From: Mycolicibacterium tusciae | Lineage (GTDB): Bacteria > Actinomycetota > Actinomycetes > Mycobacteriales > Mycobacteriaceae | Length of the DNA: 64,000 nt | Direction of reading: 5' to 3' | Assembly (NCBI RefSeq): GCF_002086795.1 | Contig: NZ_MVIM01000001.1 | Location: forward strand, 434,001-498,000 | In this document: piece by piece, positions 55,658 through 64,000 of the stretch | How the letters are laid out: every line of letters begins with the position of its first letter | Numbering within the stretch: the stretch's first letter is position 1 | Made by a program: the position numbers and the translations under genes | The notes under the pieces: generated by a model | Told to the model about the DNA's origin: nothing | Databases searched by the model: none | What the model saw: only the letters and a program-made list of their open reading frames with translations

Positions 55658-56485
55658 ATGGAGCTTGCCGTTTCCGCCGGGACCATCGAATACCGCGAGG
55701 AAGGCGACCCGGACGGCCCGCCCGTCGTGCTGTTGCACGGTCTGCTGATGAACGACACGCAGTGGGACCTCGCCCTACCGCACCTGCCGGCCGGCTACCG
55801 CTACGTGCTGCCGGTGCTGCCGATCGGCGGGCACCGCATCCCGATGCGCGAGGATGCCGACCTCACGATGCCCGGCATGGTTGACGTCGTCGCCGATTTC
55901 CTCGACGCACTGGATCTCACCGATGTCACGCTCGTCGTGTCCGACTGGGGCGGTCCGCTGTTCCTCACCGACGTCGGGCGCGACAAGCGCATTGCCCGAC
56001 TCGTGATCTGCCCGTCAGAGGCGTATGACAACTTCCCTCCCGGGTTCCCCGGCAAGGTCACCTGGGTCGGCACCCGCACCACTGGGACCGTCAAGATGGC
56101 GATGCAGCAGTTGCGCATCGGCTGGCTGCGTCGCCGCTTCTTCCTCTTCGGCATGATGGCCGCCAAGCCCATCCCCCAGCACATCATCGAGGCGTGGACG
56201 AATGCGGGAATCGCCGACGTGCGGATCCGCCGCGACCTGCTCAAGTACGCACGGACCAGGTTCGACAAGTCCTCGCTCGTGCACGCGACCAACCGGCTCG
56301 CGGACTTCTCGGGCGACGTGCTGGTGCTGTGGAGCCGCAATCGCGTGATGCCCGTCGCGCACGCCGAGGCGTTGGCCGAATTGACCGGCGGCACATTGCG
56401 TTACATCGACGACGCCAAGGTGCTCATCATGCTCGATCAGCCCGAGGAAACCGCGCGGGCAATCGGCGAGTTCCTCGAGGGCTGA
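55658..56485 (+). CDS. Alpha/beta hydrolase of the epoxide hydrolase/haloalkane dehalogenase type, His altered
   Basis: A 275-residue hydrolase-fold protein. LLHGLLMNDTQW forms the oxyanion region, and the elbow VVSDWGG has Asp96 as nucleophile, as in epoxide hydrolases and haloalkane dehalogenases. VLVLWSRNRVMPVAHAEAL occupies the acid-residue place. At the catalytic His position the sequence is DDAKVLIMLDQPEE, so Val255 replaces His. This may be a non-hydrolytic subfamily or use another base. A TetR gene faces it across palindromes. Confidence 0.8.
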   Translation: MELAVSAGTIEYREEGDPDGPPVVLLHGLLMNDTQWDLALPHLPAGYRYVLPVLPIGGHRIPMREDADLTMPGMVDVVADFLDALDLTDVTLVVSDWGGPLFLTDVGRDKRIARLVICPSEAYDNFPPGFPGKVTWVGTRTTGTVKMAMQQLRIGWLRRRFFLFGMMAAKPIPQHIIEAWTNAGIADVRIRRDLLKYARTRFDKSSLVHATNRLADFSGDVLVLWSRNRVMPVAHAEALAELTGGTLRYIDDAKVLIMLDQPEETARAIGEFLEG

Positions 56486-56491
56486 CGCCGG

Positions 56492-57250
56492 CTATCCCTC
56501 GTCGTCGAGTTGAGCCGCGACGTCGTCGGGAATGTCCATGTTGGTGAAGACATCCTGGACGTCGTCGCTGTCTTCGAGCGCGTCGACGAGCTTGAGCACC
56601 TTGCGTGCGCCGTCGAGGTCGACCGGCACCGTCACCGACGGCTGGAAGCTGGCCTCCGCGGACTCGTAGTCGATGCCCGCCTCCTGTAGTGCGCTACGGA
56701 CGGCGACGAGATCGGTTGGTTCGCAGATGATCTCGAAGGTGTCATCGAGGTCGTTGATCTCCTCGGCGCCGGCTTCGAGCACCGCGGTCAGCACGTCATC
56801 CTCGGTCTGCCCGTTCTTCTCCAGGGTCACGACGCCTTTGCGGGAGAACAGATACGCCACCGAACCGGGATCGGCCATGTTGCCGCCGTTGCGGGTCATT
56901 GCGACTCGCACCTCACCCGCGGCGCGGTTGCGGTTGTCGGTGAGGCACTCGATCAGCACCGCGACACCGTTGGGGCCGTAGCCCTCGTAGGTGATGTTCT
57001 GGTAGTCGGCGCCACCGGCTTCTTCGCCGGCGCCGCGCTTGCGGGCACGCTCGATGTTGTCGTTCGGGACCGACGATTTCTTCGCCTTCTGGATCGCGTC
57101 GTAGAGCGTCGGGTTCCCGGCAGGGTCACCGCCGCCGACTCGCGCGGCCACTTCGACGTTCTTGATCAGCTTTGCGAAGTTCTTGCCGCGGCGTGCGTCG
57201 ATGACGGCCTTTTTGTGCTTTGTGGTCGCCCACTTGGAATGGCCGCTCAT
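56492..57250 (-). CDS. YebC/PmpR-family protein
   Basis: A 252-residue protein with the full YebC pattern: [30 protein letters not shown], then [35 protein letters not shown] and [28 protein letters not shown], and an acidic C-terminus. Bacterial members act as transcription regulators or as ribosome-associated factors that relieve stalling; which applies here is open. The ATG at 57250 matches the family start. It lies near pdxT, as in M. tuberculosis. Confidence 0.95.
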   Translation of the reverse strand: MSGHSKWATTKHKKAVIDARRGKNFAKLIKNVEVAARVGGGDPAGNPTLYDAIQKAKKSSVPNDNIERARKRGAGEEAGGADYQNITYEGYGPNGVAVLIECLTDNRNRAAGEVRVAMTRNGGNMADPGSVAYLFSRKGVVTLEKNGQTEDDVLTAVLEAGAEEINDLDDTFEIICEPTDLVAVRSALQEAGIDYESAEASFQPSVTVPVDLDGARKVLKLVDALEDSDDVQDVFTNMDIPDDVAAQLDDEG

Positions 57251-57319
57251 CCGTGTACTACTCACTTCCTGAAGTCGTGCTCAAGCTTCGACCGACGAGT
57301 CTACGTGGACATTTGCGCG

Positions 57320-57757
57320 CTACCGAACTGCATCGAGCGGCGTCAGCGCGACGATGCGATAGCCGATGCCGGCCGGCCACGCCACGTGACCGTGAACGTG
57401 CACCTGGATCCACGTCGGCGAGCCCGACGGGTCGTCGGCGAACAACGCGGCCGCGCCGACGATCGCGCCGATTTCGCCCGATGCTTGCAGCTGCACTGAA
57501 ATCGCCAGAGACGCATCGCCGAGCGCGGCCCGGTGGTATGCCAGGCTGTCCGGCACGAAGAACGACGCCGAGAAGCTGGGCGTTCGGATCCCCCGCGGCG
57601 CATCCCGCGGCCGACGCAAGAACAGCCCGGTAATCTCCGGCTTGCCGTCGAACCAGACGGTGCCGACGTACTCGGTGCGGCGCCCCTCGCCACCTGCGGC
57701 CAGCCGCACGAGGGTGTCGATCCGCGGTTGCGGCTCGACTTCGATCGTCTGGTTCAT
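57320..57757 (-). CDS. Hypothetical protein following a TetR remnant
   Basis: A 145-residue protein with no recognised family. It is rich in beta strands (GRRTEYVGTVWFDGKPEITGLFLR, SFSASFFVPDSLAYHRAALGDASLAISVQL, WIQVHVHGHVAWPAGIGYRIVAL) and has no signal or span. The ATG overlaps the stop of the preceding TetR remnant (ATGA), which suggests the gene was once translated with it. Codon use looks normal, so it is probably a real gene. Confidence 0.5.
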   Translation of the reverse strand: MNQTIEVEPQPRIDTLVRLAAGGEGRRTEYVGTVWFDGKPEITGLFLRRPRDAPRGIRTPSFSASFFVPDSLAYHRAALGDASLAISVQLQASGEIGAIVGAAALFADDPSGSPTWIQVHVHGHVAWPAGIGYRIVALTPLDAVR

Positions 57758-58020
57758 CGGAGGTCCCCCTCGATGTAGTGCTGCAGGTTCGGCGCGACGG
57801 CGGCGACCAGTTGGTCGTCGGTCATGGACCCGACCGGTTCGATCTTCCAGACAAATCGCATCATCGCCAACCCCATGATCTGCGAGGAGATCAGGCCGCT
57901 GCGCCGGCGATCATGAACTTCCGGCACGCGAGTGTGGGAACCAGCAGCCTGAATACGGTGTCGTCCGCATCTCGGCTGGTACTGCCGGTCCAGGGCTGAG
58001 GTGTTAGGTCGAACACACAC
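57754..58020 (-). pseudogene. C-terminal remnant of a TetR regulator
   Basis: One frame ends SGLISSQIMGLAMMRFVWKI then EPVGSMTDDQLVAAVAPNLQ, a typical end of mycobacterial TetR proteins (the ligand-domain helices before the stop). The upstream part of the frame shows nothing resembling a TetR protein, and no HTH is present anywhere before the palindrome at 58032. The N-terminal two thirds have been lost. A GTG at 58020 could still start an 88-residue peptide. Confidence 0.6.
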
Positions 58021-58031
58021 GCCTTTCGCTC

Positions 58032-58053
58032 TATCTTACTCCGGAGTAAGATA
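58032..58053. promoter_or_regulatory. 22-bp perfect palindrome at the acyl-CoA dehydrogenase start
   Basis: TATCTTACTCC is followed at once by its exact reverse complement, ending 5 bases before the ATG at 58059. It is a strong TetR-type operator lying where the promoter or a leaderless start would be. The adjacent TetR gene is decayed. Confidence 0.8.
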
Positions 58054-58058
58054 CGGGT

Positions 58059-59270
58059 ATGTCGTTCGACCTCGACCTGTCACCCGACCTCGTCCACATT
58101 CGCGACTGGGTCCACGAATTTGCCACCGACGTGATCCGGCCGGCCGCCGCGGAATGGGATGAGCGCGAAGAGACACCGTGGCCGATAATCCAGGAGGCCG
58201 CAAAGGTCGGCGTCTACTCCATGGAGTTCTTCGCCGAGCAGGCGGGCGAACCATCCGGCCTTGGCATGCTCGTCGCGTTCGAGGAGATGTTCTGGGGCGA
58301 CGCGGGAATCGCGCTGTCGATCCTCGGCACCGGCCTGGCGGCCGCATCGCTGGCCGGCGGCGGAACGCCCGAGCAGATAGCCGAATTCCTGCCAATGATG
58401 TTCGGCACAGTCGACGACCCCAAGGTCGGTTCCTTCTGTTCGTCGGAGCCGGGCGCCGGCTCGGATGTCGGTGCGATCCTGACGCGCGCACGCTACGACG
58501 AGGCCACCGACGAATGGGTGCTCAACGGTACGAAGACGTGGGCGACCAACGGCGGCATCGCCGAGGTGCACATCGTCGTCGCGTCGGTGTATCCCGAGCT
58601 GGGCAGCCGCGGTCAGGCGTCGTTCATCATCCCGCCCAACACCCCCGGATTCCGGCAGGGCCAGAAATTTCTCAAGCACGGCATCAGGGCGTCGCATACC
58701 GCCGAGGTCGTGTTGGAGGACGTCCGCATCCCCGGCCGCCTGATCATCGGTGGCAGAGACAAATTCGAGGAGCGGATTGCGAAAGTCCGCGAGGGCAAGA
58801 GTTCGAAAGGCCAGGCCGCAATGGCCACCTTCGAGCGGACCCGCCCTACCGTCGGTGCGATGGCGGTCGGCGTGGCCCGTGCGGCATATGAGTACGCGCT
58901 TGACTACGCATTGCAGCGTGAGCAATTCGGCCGCAAGATCGGCGAATTCCAGGCCATCGCATTCAAATTGGCCGACATGAAAGCTCGCATCGACGCTGCG
59001 CGCCTGCTCGTGTGGCGGGCGGGCTGGATGGCCCGTAACGGCAAACCGTTCGAGAACGCCGAGGGGTCGATGGCCAAGCTCGTCGCGAGCGAAACCGCCG
59101 TCTACGTCACCGACGAGGCGATCCAGATCCTCGGCGGCAACGGCTATACGCGTGAATATCCGGTCGAGCGGATGCATCGCGACGCCAAGATCTTCACCAT
59201 CTTCGAGGGCACCAGCGAGATTCAGCGGCTGGTCATCGGTCGCGCGGTGACGGGTCTGCCCATCCGCTGA
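58059..59270 (+). CDS. Acyl-CoA dehydrogenase
   Basis: A 403-residue dehydrogenase. The flavin-contact stretch [22 protein letters not shown] and [19 protein letters not shown] lie in the middle domain. [49 protein letters not shown] and [43 protein letters not shown] follow; the latter includes the Glu of FEGTSEIQ as catalytic base. It should oxidise an acyl-CoA of unknown structure. A 22-bp palindrome abuts its start. Confidence 0.93.
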   Translation: MSFDLDLSPDLVHIRDWVHEFATDVIRPAAAEWDEREETPWPIIQEAAKVGVYSMEFFAEQAGEPSGLGMLVAFEEMFWGDAGIALSILGTGLAAASLAGGGTPEQIAEFLPMMFGTVDDPKVGSFCSSEPGAGSDVGAILTRARYDEATDEWVLNGTKTWATNGGIAEVHIVVASVYPELGSRGQASFIIPPNTPGFRQGQKFLKHGIRASHTAEVVLEDVRIPGRLIIGGRDKFEERIAKVREGKSSKGQAAMATFERTRPTVGAMAVGVARAAYEYALDYALQREQFGRKIGEFQAIAFKLADMKARIDAARLLVWRAGWMARNGKPFENAEGSMAKLVASETAVYVTDEAIQILGGNGYTREYPVERMHRDAKIFTIFEGTSEIQRLVIGRAVTGLPIR

Positions 59271-59274
59271 TTGC

Positions 59275-59323
59275 GAATTCGGCGCGCGTATCGACCGCCA
59301 CGGTTCATACGCGCGCCCGATTC
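59275..59323. terminator. Long hairpin between convergent genes
   Basis: GAATTCGGCGCGCGTAT (59275-59291) pairs with ATACGCGCGCCCGATTC (59307-59323) at 15 of 17 positions around a 15-base loop. It starts 4 bases after the dehydrogenase stop and ends in the pdxT stop codon, so it probably terminates both. Confidence 0.7.
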
Positions 59324-59906
59324 ACAGTAGGTCCACGAAGAGTTTGTGGATGCGACGGTCGCCGGTCACCTCCGGGTGGAACGACGTCGCGAGCATCTTG
59401 CCCTGACGCACCGCGACGATATGGCCGGCGGCCTGCCCCAGCACCTCGACGTCCGGGCCGACGCGCTCGACCCACGGCGCCCGGATGAACACCGCGTGCA
59501 CGGGCTTGTCGAGACCCGTGAAGTCGATGTCATCCTCGAACGAATCCACCTGACGACCAAACGCGTTGCGTCGCACCGTCATATCGATCGCTTTCAGCGG
59601 CGTTGCGTCGCGCCCGGCGGTGCCGGCGTCCAGGATCTCGGTGGCGAGCAAAATCATGCCCGCGCACGAGCCGTAGGCAGGCATGCCGTCGGCCAACCTC
59701 GCGCGCAGCGGTTCGAGCAGCTCGAATTCGCGCAACAGATGGCTCATCGTGGTGGACTCCCCGCCGGGGATCACCAGCGCGTCAACGGTTTCGAGTTCAC
59801 GTAGCCGCCGCACCGTGGACGCCTCAACGCCTGCCTCGCGCAATGCTGCAAGATGTTCACGAGTGTCGCCCTGGAGCGCCAGCACGCCGACGTGCGGTGC
59901 GCTCAC
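59322..59906 (-). CDS. pdxT: Pyridoxal 5'-phosphate synthase glutaminase subunit
   Basis: A 194-residue class I glutaminase that supplies ammonia to PdxS for vitamin B6 synthesis. [23 protein letters not shown] and [14 protein letters not shown] lead to the Cys nucleophile in [11 protein letters not shown], and the His/Glu pair is in [10 protein letters not shown]. It starts with GTG at 59906, overlapping the thioesterase stop. Confidence 0.96.
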   Translation of the reverse strand: MSAPHVGVLALQGDTREHLAALREAGVEASTVRRLRELETVDALVIPGGESTTMSHLLREFELLEPLRARLADGMPAYGSCAGMILLATEILDAGTAGRDATPLKAIDMTVRRNAFGRQVDSFEDDIDFTGLDKPVHAVFIRAPWVERVGPDVEVLGQAAGHIVAVRQGKMLATSFHPEVTGDRRIHKLFVDLL

Positions 59907-60739
59907 GGCGTGTAGCCGCGCTTGTAGCGGGTGAGCCCTTCCTGCGTCACCGCCGCCACCATCTCACCGGTCTGGGTGTAGATCTTGCCCTGGGTCAGCG
60001 ATCGCCCGCCCGATGCCGTCGGCGACGACTGGTCGTAGAGCAGCCATTCGTCGGCGCGGAACGGACGCATGAACCACATCGCATGATCCAGCGACGCGAC
60101 CTGCAGATGTTGGCGCTCGGCGGCGTGATGCACCTGTGCCGATCCGAGCAGAGTGAGATCGCTCAGGTAGGCCAGCGCGCAGACGTGCAGCACGAAGTCG
60201 TCGGGCAGCGGATCCCGGTGACGGAACCAGACCTGTTGCTGAGAAGCCTTGCCGGCCAGGCGTTCCAGCTTCTCCTGCGGCACCACCCGCACATCCCACT
60301 CCGCGAATTGTTTGAAGCCCGCGTCGTCGAACGCTTTGACCTCCGTCAGGCCCGGCAGGTCGTCGGGCGGCGGCGCCGACGGCATCGTGTCCTGATGGTG
60401 GATGCCGCTCTGGTCGGTCTGGAACGACGCCGACATCGAGAAGATGGTCTCTCCGTGCTGGATCGCATTGACCCGGCGGGTGGCGAAAGACCCACCATCG
60501 CGGAGCCGCTCGACGATGAACACCGTCGGCGCCTTCGCGTCACCCGGCCGCAGGAAGTATCCGTGCAGGGAATGCACCTGGTATTTCGGGTCGACCGTGC
60601 GTACCGCCGAGACTAACGACTGACCGGCTACATGACCACCGAACGTGCGCTGCCAGTTGCCCGATTCGGGGCTGAAGACACTGCCGCGGTAGATGTTGAC
60701 CTCGAGTTGCTCCAGATCGAGGATCTCTTCGATAGCCAC
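59903..60739 (-). CDS. tesB: Acyl-CoA thioesterase II
   Basis: A 278-residue TesB-type double hot-dog thioesterase. Typical stretches are [63 protein letters not shown] and, in the second half, [57 protein letters not shown]. The Asp of LDHAMWFH-like strand is catalytic in E. coli. The GTG at 60739 is used. It sits between pdxS and pdxT, an arrangement shared with other mycobacteria. Confidence 0.94.
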   Translation of the reverse strand: MAIEEILDLEQLEVNIYRGSVFSPESGNWQRTFGGHVAGQSLVSAVRTVDPKYQVHSLHGYFLRPGDAKAPTVFIVERLRDGGSFATRRVNAIQHGETIFSMSASFQTDQSGIHHQDTMPSAPPPDDLPGLTEVKAFDDAGFKQFAEWDVRVVPQEKLERLAGKASQQQVWFRHRDPLPDDFVLHVCALAYLSDLTLLGSAQVHHAAERQHLQVASLDHAMWFMRPFRADEWLLYDQSSPTASGGRSLTQGKIYTQTGEMVAAVTQEGLTRYKRGYTP

Positions 60740-60748
60740 CTGATGTTC

Positions 60749-61657
60749 TTACCAGCCGCGTTCGGCGAGCCGGTGCGGGGCCGCGACGTCCTCCACGTTG
60801 ATACCGACCATGGCCTCACCCAGCCCGCGCGACACCTTCGCCAGCACGTCGGGGTCGTCGTAGAACGTGGTGGCCTTCACGATCGCGGCGGCGCGACCAG
60901 CCGGGTCCCCGGACTTGAAGATGCCCGAACCGACGAACACCCCCTCGGCACCGAGCTGCATCATCATCGCCGCGTCGGCCGGGGTCGCGATACCGCCCGC
61001 GGTGAACAGCGTGACCGGCAACTTACCTGCCCGCGCCACCTCCGCGACTAGGTCATAGGGCGCCTGCAATTCTTTTGCCGCGACGAACAACTCGTCTTCA
61101 GACAGCGACGTGAGGCGACGGATCGCACCACCGATCGCGCGCATGTGGGTGGTCGCATTGGACACATCTCCGGTGCCGGCCTCACCCTTGGAGCGGATCA
61201 TCGCCGCACCCTCGGTGATCCGACGCAACGCCTCACCCAGGTTGGTCGCACCGCACACGAACGGCACGGTGAACTTCCACTTGTCGACATGGTGGGTGTA
61301 ATCGGCGGGAGTGAGCACCTCGGACTCGTCGATGTAGTCCACCCCCAGGCTCTGCAAGATCTGCGCCTCGACGAAATGCCCGATGCGCACCTTGGCCATC
61401 ACCGGGATGGTCACCGCGTCGATGATCCCCTCGATCAGATCGGGATCGCTCATCCGCGCGACACCACCCTGAGCCCGAATGTCAGCGGGCACCCGCTCGA
61501 GCGCCATGACGGCTACCGCGCCGGCTCCCTCGGCGATGCGCGCCTGCTCGGGCGTGACCACGTCCATGATGACGCCACCCTTGAGCATCTCCGCCATCCC
61601 GCGTTTGACCCGGGCGGTTCCGGTTTGGGTCACCGACCCGTTAGGTGCGGTATCCAC
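60749..61657 (-). CDS. pdxS: Pyridoxal 5'-phosphate synthase lyase subunit
   Basis: A 302-residue PdxS, the lyase that makes PLP from ribose 5-phosphate, glyceraldehyde 3-phosphate and ammonia. [51 protein letters not shown] is the diagnostic N-terminus, followed by [15 protein letters not shown] with the catalytic Lys. GGEMACHINE-like [33 protein letters not shown] closes the barrel. GGAGGAG is well placed before GTG at 61657; a longer frame has no support. Confidence 0.96.
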   Translation of the reverse strand: MDTAPNGSVTQTGTARVKRGMAEMLKGGVIMDVVTPEQARIAEGAGAVAVMALERVPADIRAQGGVARMSDPDLIEGIIDAVTIPVMAKVRIGHFVEAQILQSLGVDYIDESEVLTPADYTHHVDKWKFTVPFVCGATNLGEALRRITEGAAMIRSKGEAGTGDVSNATTHMRAIGGAIRRLTSLSEDELFVAAKELQAPYDLVAEVARAGKLPVTLFTAGGIATPADAAMMMQLGAEGVFVGSGIFKSGDPAGRAAAIVKATTFYDDPDVLAKVSRGLGEAMVGINVEDVAAPHRLAERGW

Positions 61658-61724
61658 TGCTATCTCCTCCGAATCGCTACTGATCCAGTCTAATGAGGGC
61701 CGCAAATACAAAAGAATCCGCAGA

Positions 61725-62756
61725 TCAACGGATCGATTGCAACTGCCTCCGCGCCATTTCAACCGGGTGATCGGCCAAGTTCGTCGCTTCGCCGAGGAGC
61801 TCACCCAACTGCAACGGATATACGGTCTCGCCCCTGGCGACCAGCTCGGCAATCATTGTCTCATCGCACCACCGGTGACCATGAATCGTGCGCCGCTCGA
61901 GGTCGTTGTGACCGCTTGTCGACGGTTCGAAACGGTCGGTCCGGTAGACGAAGAACTTCTCCTCGCTGCGGATGAGCACGCCGTTGAACTCGAAGACCGC
62001 GCCCCGGCGCCACACCGGCCCGATCAGATCGGCGGAGCTGACCCGCAGGCCGGTCTCTTCGGCGATCTCGCGCGCGGCGGCGTCGGCGAGCGCCTCCCCC
62101 GGCTCGACGGCGCCGCCGACCGTGAACCACCAGATCGGTGCGTCGGCGACGGCGGGATCGGATCCGCGAAACAGCAGTACCGCGCCGTCGCGATCGAGCA
62201 GTACGACGCGGGCCGAGACCCGCTGGTTAGGTGCGGGCGCCATCTCATCGGATGCCGTCGCACGCTCGGCGATCTCGAAATAGCTTGGTAGTGGCGCGGT
62301 TCCACCGAGCCGCAGCATTCTGACCGCCGGGCGCTCGCGCAGGGTGAGGGTGTCGCGGACCGCGTCGTTGTGAAATCGGCGAGCCAACAGGACCCGCGCC
62401 TCGGCGTCGGCCAGCTCGGCGACCAGCGCGTGCGGGAGCGAAGACGGCTCGACCATCGCCAACGCCGAGGACAGCTCGTTCTCGGCAGCCTCACGCCGCT
62501 GCCGCGGGGCACGCTCGGCCGCGTCGGCCAGCGCTGCCAGTCGCTTACCCGCCGGCGCGCCCCCGTAGGAGTCGACGGCCACCGCACGAGCCACCACGGC
62601 CCGACGCGCCAGCGCACCGTCGAGGGCCTGCCAGGACAGGTCGCAGCGCACGTGCAACCGGTCCAGCCGGTTGGCGGTTTGGTACGCCCAGGCGCCCACC
62701 AACAGCAGCACCGCGAGAAGCAGCGCCAGCGCGATCACGAGGATCCAGGTGATCAC
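61725..62756 (-). CDS. Membrane-anchored LemA-like / NUDIX hydrolase fusion
   Basis: A 343-residue protein. One N-terminal span ([22 protein letters not shown]) is followed by a helical region with [43 protein letters not shown] and [22 protein letters not shown], which resembles LemA. The second half is a NUDIX domain with box [23 protein letters not shown] (about residues 213-235). NUDIX proteins cleave nucleoside diphosphate-linked compounds; the substrate is unknown. It overlaps pimA by GTGA, so it belongs to the PIM operon. M. tuberculosis has a similar gene there. Confidence 0.85.
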   Translation of the reverse strand: MITWILVIALALLLAVLLLVGAWAYQTANRLDRLHVRCDLSWQALDGALARRAVVARAVAVDSYGGAPAGKRLAALADAAERAPRQRREAAENELSSALAMVEPSSLPHALVAELADAEARVLLARRFHNDAVRDTLTLRERPAVRMLRLGGTAPLPSYFEIAERATASDEMAPAPNQRVSARVVLLDRDGAVLLFRGSDPAVADAPIWWFTVGGAVEPGEALADAAAREIAEETGLRVSSADLIGPVWRRGAVFEFNGVLIRSEEKFFVYRTDRFEPSTSGHNDLERRTIHGHRWCDETMIAELVARGETVYPLQLGELLGEATNLADHPVEMARRQLQSIR

Positions 62757-63946
62757 CTAAAACCCCTGGCCTTTCCTCTGGTACTCGCGAGCCCGGTGCC
62801 CTCGGCGGCGCTCGCCGTACCTGCCACGCGAACCTTCGCTCCCGCCCCGGCGACCGTCTCGTAGACGCGCATGATCTGGCGCGCCACCACCGACCAGTCA
62901 TAGCGGCGTACCACCTCGGCAGCCGTCTCGACGTAGCGCACCCGGACGTCGTCGTCCTCCAGTACCTCGATCAGTCCTGCCGCCAATCCGGCCGGGTCGT
63001 CAACCGGCACCAGTCGGCCCGCGGTCCCGTCCACCAGCACGCGGCGGAACGCGTCGAGGTCGCTGGCCACCACGGCAGTACCCGAGGCCATCGCCTCGAC
63101 GAGCACAATGCCGAAGCTCTCTCCCCCCGTGTTGGGTGCGCAGTACACATCCGCACTGCGCAGTGCCGAAGCCTTCGCGGCATCGTCGACTTGGCCCAGG
63201 AACCGCAGATGCCTCGCGAGTTTGCCTGCCGAGCGACGCAGCTCATCCTCTTCGCCGCGGCCGACGATCAGGATCTCGATGTCGCCGAACCGCTCGACGA
63301 GGCGCGGCAGCGCACGCAGCAGCACGGCCATGCCCTTGCGGGGCTCGTCGTACCGCCCCAGGAACAGGACTGACTTACCTGCGCGCGGATAGCCGTCCAT
63401 CGCCGGCGCCGACGCGAACGAGTCGACGTCCAGCCCGTTCGGTATCTCGACGGCGTCGCTGCCGAGTGATTCCATCTGCCAGCGTCGCGCCAGGTCCGAC
63501 ACTGCGATGCGGCCGACGATCTTCTCGTGCATCGGCCGCAGAAACGGCTCGAACACACTGAGCGTCAACGACTTCGTGGTCGAGGTGTGAAAGGTGGCGA
63601 CGATAGGACCCTCGGCGATGTTCAGCGCCAGCATCGACAGACTCGGCGCATTGGGCTCGTGCAGATGCAACACGTCGAATTCGCCCTGCGCGAGCCACTT
63701 CTTGACCATGCGGTGGGTCGCCGGGCCGAAACGCAACCGCGCCACCGATCCGTTGTACGGGATCGGCACCGCCTTGCCGCCCGACACCACGTAGTCGGGC
63801 AGCGAACTCTGCGCTCGAGACGACGTCGGTGCCAGCACGCTGACCACGTGGCCGCGGTCGTGCATCACCTCCGCCAGCTGCAACACATGCGACTGCACGC
63901 CGCCCGGCACGTCGAACGAGTAGGGGCAGACCATGCCGATGCGCAT
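62753..63946 (-). CDS. pimA: Phosphatidylinositol alpha-mannosyltransferase
   Basis: A 397-residue GT4 (GT-B fold) enzyme that adds the first mannose to phosphatidylinositol on the cytoplasmic face of the membrane. RIGMVCPYSFDVPGGVQSHVLQLAEVM is the N-terminal signature with the Gly-rich loop. VLHLHEPNAPSLSMLAL, ATFHTSTTKS and the donor-site region NTGGESFGIVLVEAMASGTAVVASDLDAFRRV with the EX7E-type Glu follow. The ATG at 63946 shares one base with the preceding stop. Confidence 0.95.
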   Translation of the reverse strand: MRIGMVCPYSFDVPGGVQSHVLQLAEVMHDRGHVVSVLAPTSSRAQSSLPDYVVSGGKAVPIPYNGSVARLRFGPATHRMVKKWLAQGEFDVLHLHEPNAPSLSMLALNIAEGPIVATFHTSTTKSLTLSVFEPFLRPMHEKIVGRIAVSDLARRWQMESLGSDAVEIPNGLDVDSFASAPAMDGYPRAGKSVLFLGRYDEPRKGMAVLLRALPRLVERFGDIEILIVGRGEEDELRRSAGKLARHLRFLGQVDDAAKASALRSADVYCAPNTGGESFGIVLVEAMASGTAVVASDLDAFRRVLVDGTAGRLVPVDDPAGLAAGLIEVLEDDDVRVRYVETAAEVVRRYDWSVVARQIMRVYETVAGAGAKVRVAGTASAAEGTGLASTRGKARGFR

Positions 63947-64000
63947 CAGGTCGCCTCGAGTTTGGCGCGCCGCTCGTCGGAGAGGTCGGCCAGCCACTGC
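63946..64000 (-). CDS. C-terminal end of an upstream gene, probably the PIM acyltransferase
   Basis: Only the last 17 residues are in the window: QWLADLSDERRAKLEAT, then TGA overlapping the pimA ATG. In mycobacteria the gene here is the phosphatidylinositol mannoside acyltransferase. The call rests on position only. Confidence 0.6.
   Translation of the reverse strand, partial: QWLADLSDERRAKLEAT

Overview
The window is GC-rich actinobacterial DNA. Its conserved backbone follows the Mycobacterium gene order aspS, hisS, a glyoxalase II-like gene, ppiB, relA, apt, secF-secD-yajC, gabT, car (fadD9), ruvB-ruvA-ruvC, yebC, pdxT-tesB-pdxS and pimA. In M. tuberculosis this corresponds roughly to Rv2572c through Rv2611c. 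Many catabolic, transport and regulatory genes are inserted into that backbone, which suggests a fast-growing environmental Mycolicibacterium. No rRNA, tRNA, CRISPR array, prophage or intact insertion sequence was recognised. Assignments come from reading motifs and gene order, not from database searches.

Layout. 1-6.4 kb: aspS (3' end cut by the window edge), a ketopantoate reductase-like gene, a tandem SRPBCC pair, a type B carboxylesterase and a membrane zinc peptidase. 6.4-13.6 kb: an apparent catabolic module with a metallo-beta-lactamase-fold hydrolase, a decayed DinB-family gene, a mycofactocin-type SDR, a thioesterase, a TetR regulator, an amidohydrolase and two acyl-CoA dehydrogenases. 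Two near-identical palindromes place the thioesterase, the TetR gene and the amidohydrolase under one likely repressor. 13.6-20.2 kb: a radical SAM gene behind a perfect LexA box, an MmpS-like secreted protein and a complete urtABCDE urea uptake operon. 20.5-28.6 kb: an accessory stretch of membrane proteins, lipoproteins and a SigF-type sigma factor overlapping a shortened DUF421 gene.

28.7-41.2 kb is mostly minus-strand housekeeping: histidyl-tRNA synthesis, stringent response (relA), adenine salvage (apt) and Sec translocation (secD, secF, yajC). Two tandem lipid-anchored or membrane-anchored cyclophilins lie on the plus strand. 41.3-50.6 kb holds GABA/putrescine catabolism (gabT and an aminobutyraldehyde dehydrogenase), a hydrolase/MarR pair and carboxylic acid reductase. 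50.6-53.2 kb is the ruvCAB Holliday-junction operon behind a degenerate LexA box. 53.3-59.3 kb is accessory: an MscS channel, a TetR/hydrolase pair, yebC, a decayed TetR gene, and an acyl-CoA dehydrogenase with a 22-bp perfect palindrome at its start. 59.3-64 kb carries vitamin B6 synthesis (pdxS, pdxT), tesB, a LemA-NUDIX fusion and the start of the phosphatidylinositol mannoside operon (pimA and the acyltransferase before it).

The points most worth follow-up are the two-palindrome TetR regulon around 9-10 kb, the SOS-controlled radical SAM protein, two alpha/beta hydrolases lacking a canonical catalytic residue, the orphan palindrome at 58.03 kb beside a decayed TetR gene, and a 14-bp tandem duplication that sets the reading frame at an acyl-CoA dehydrogenase junction.
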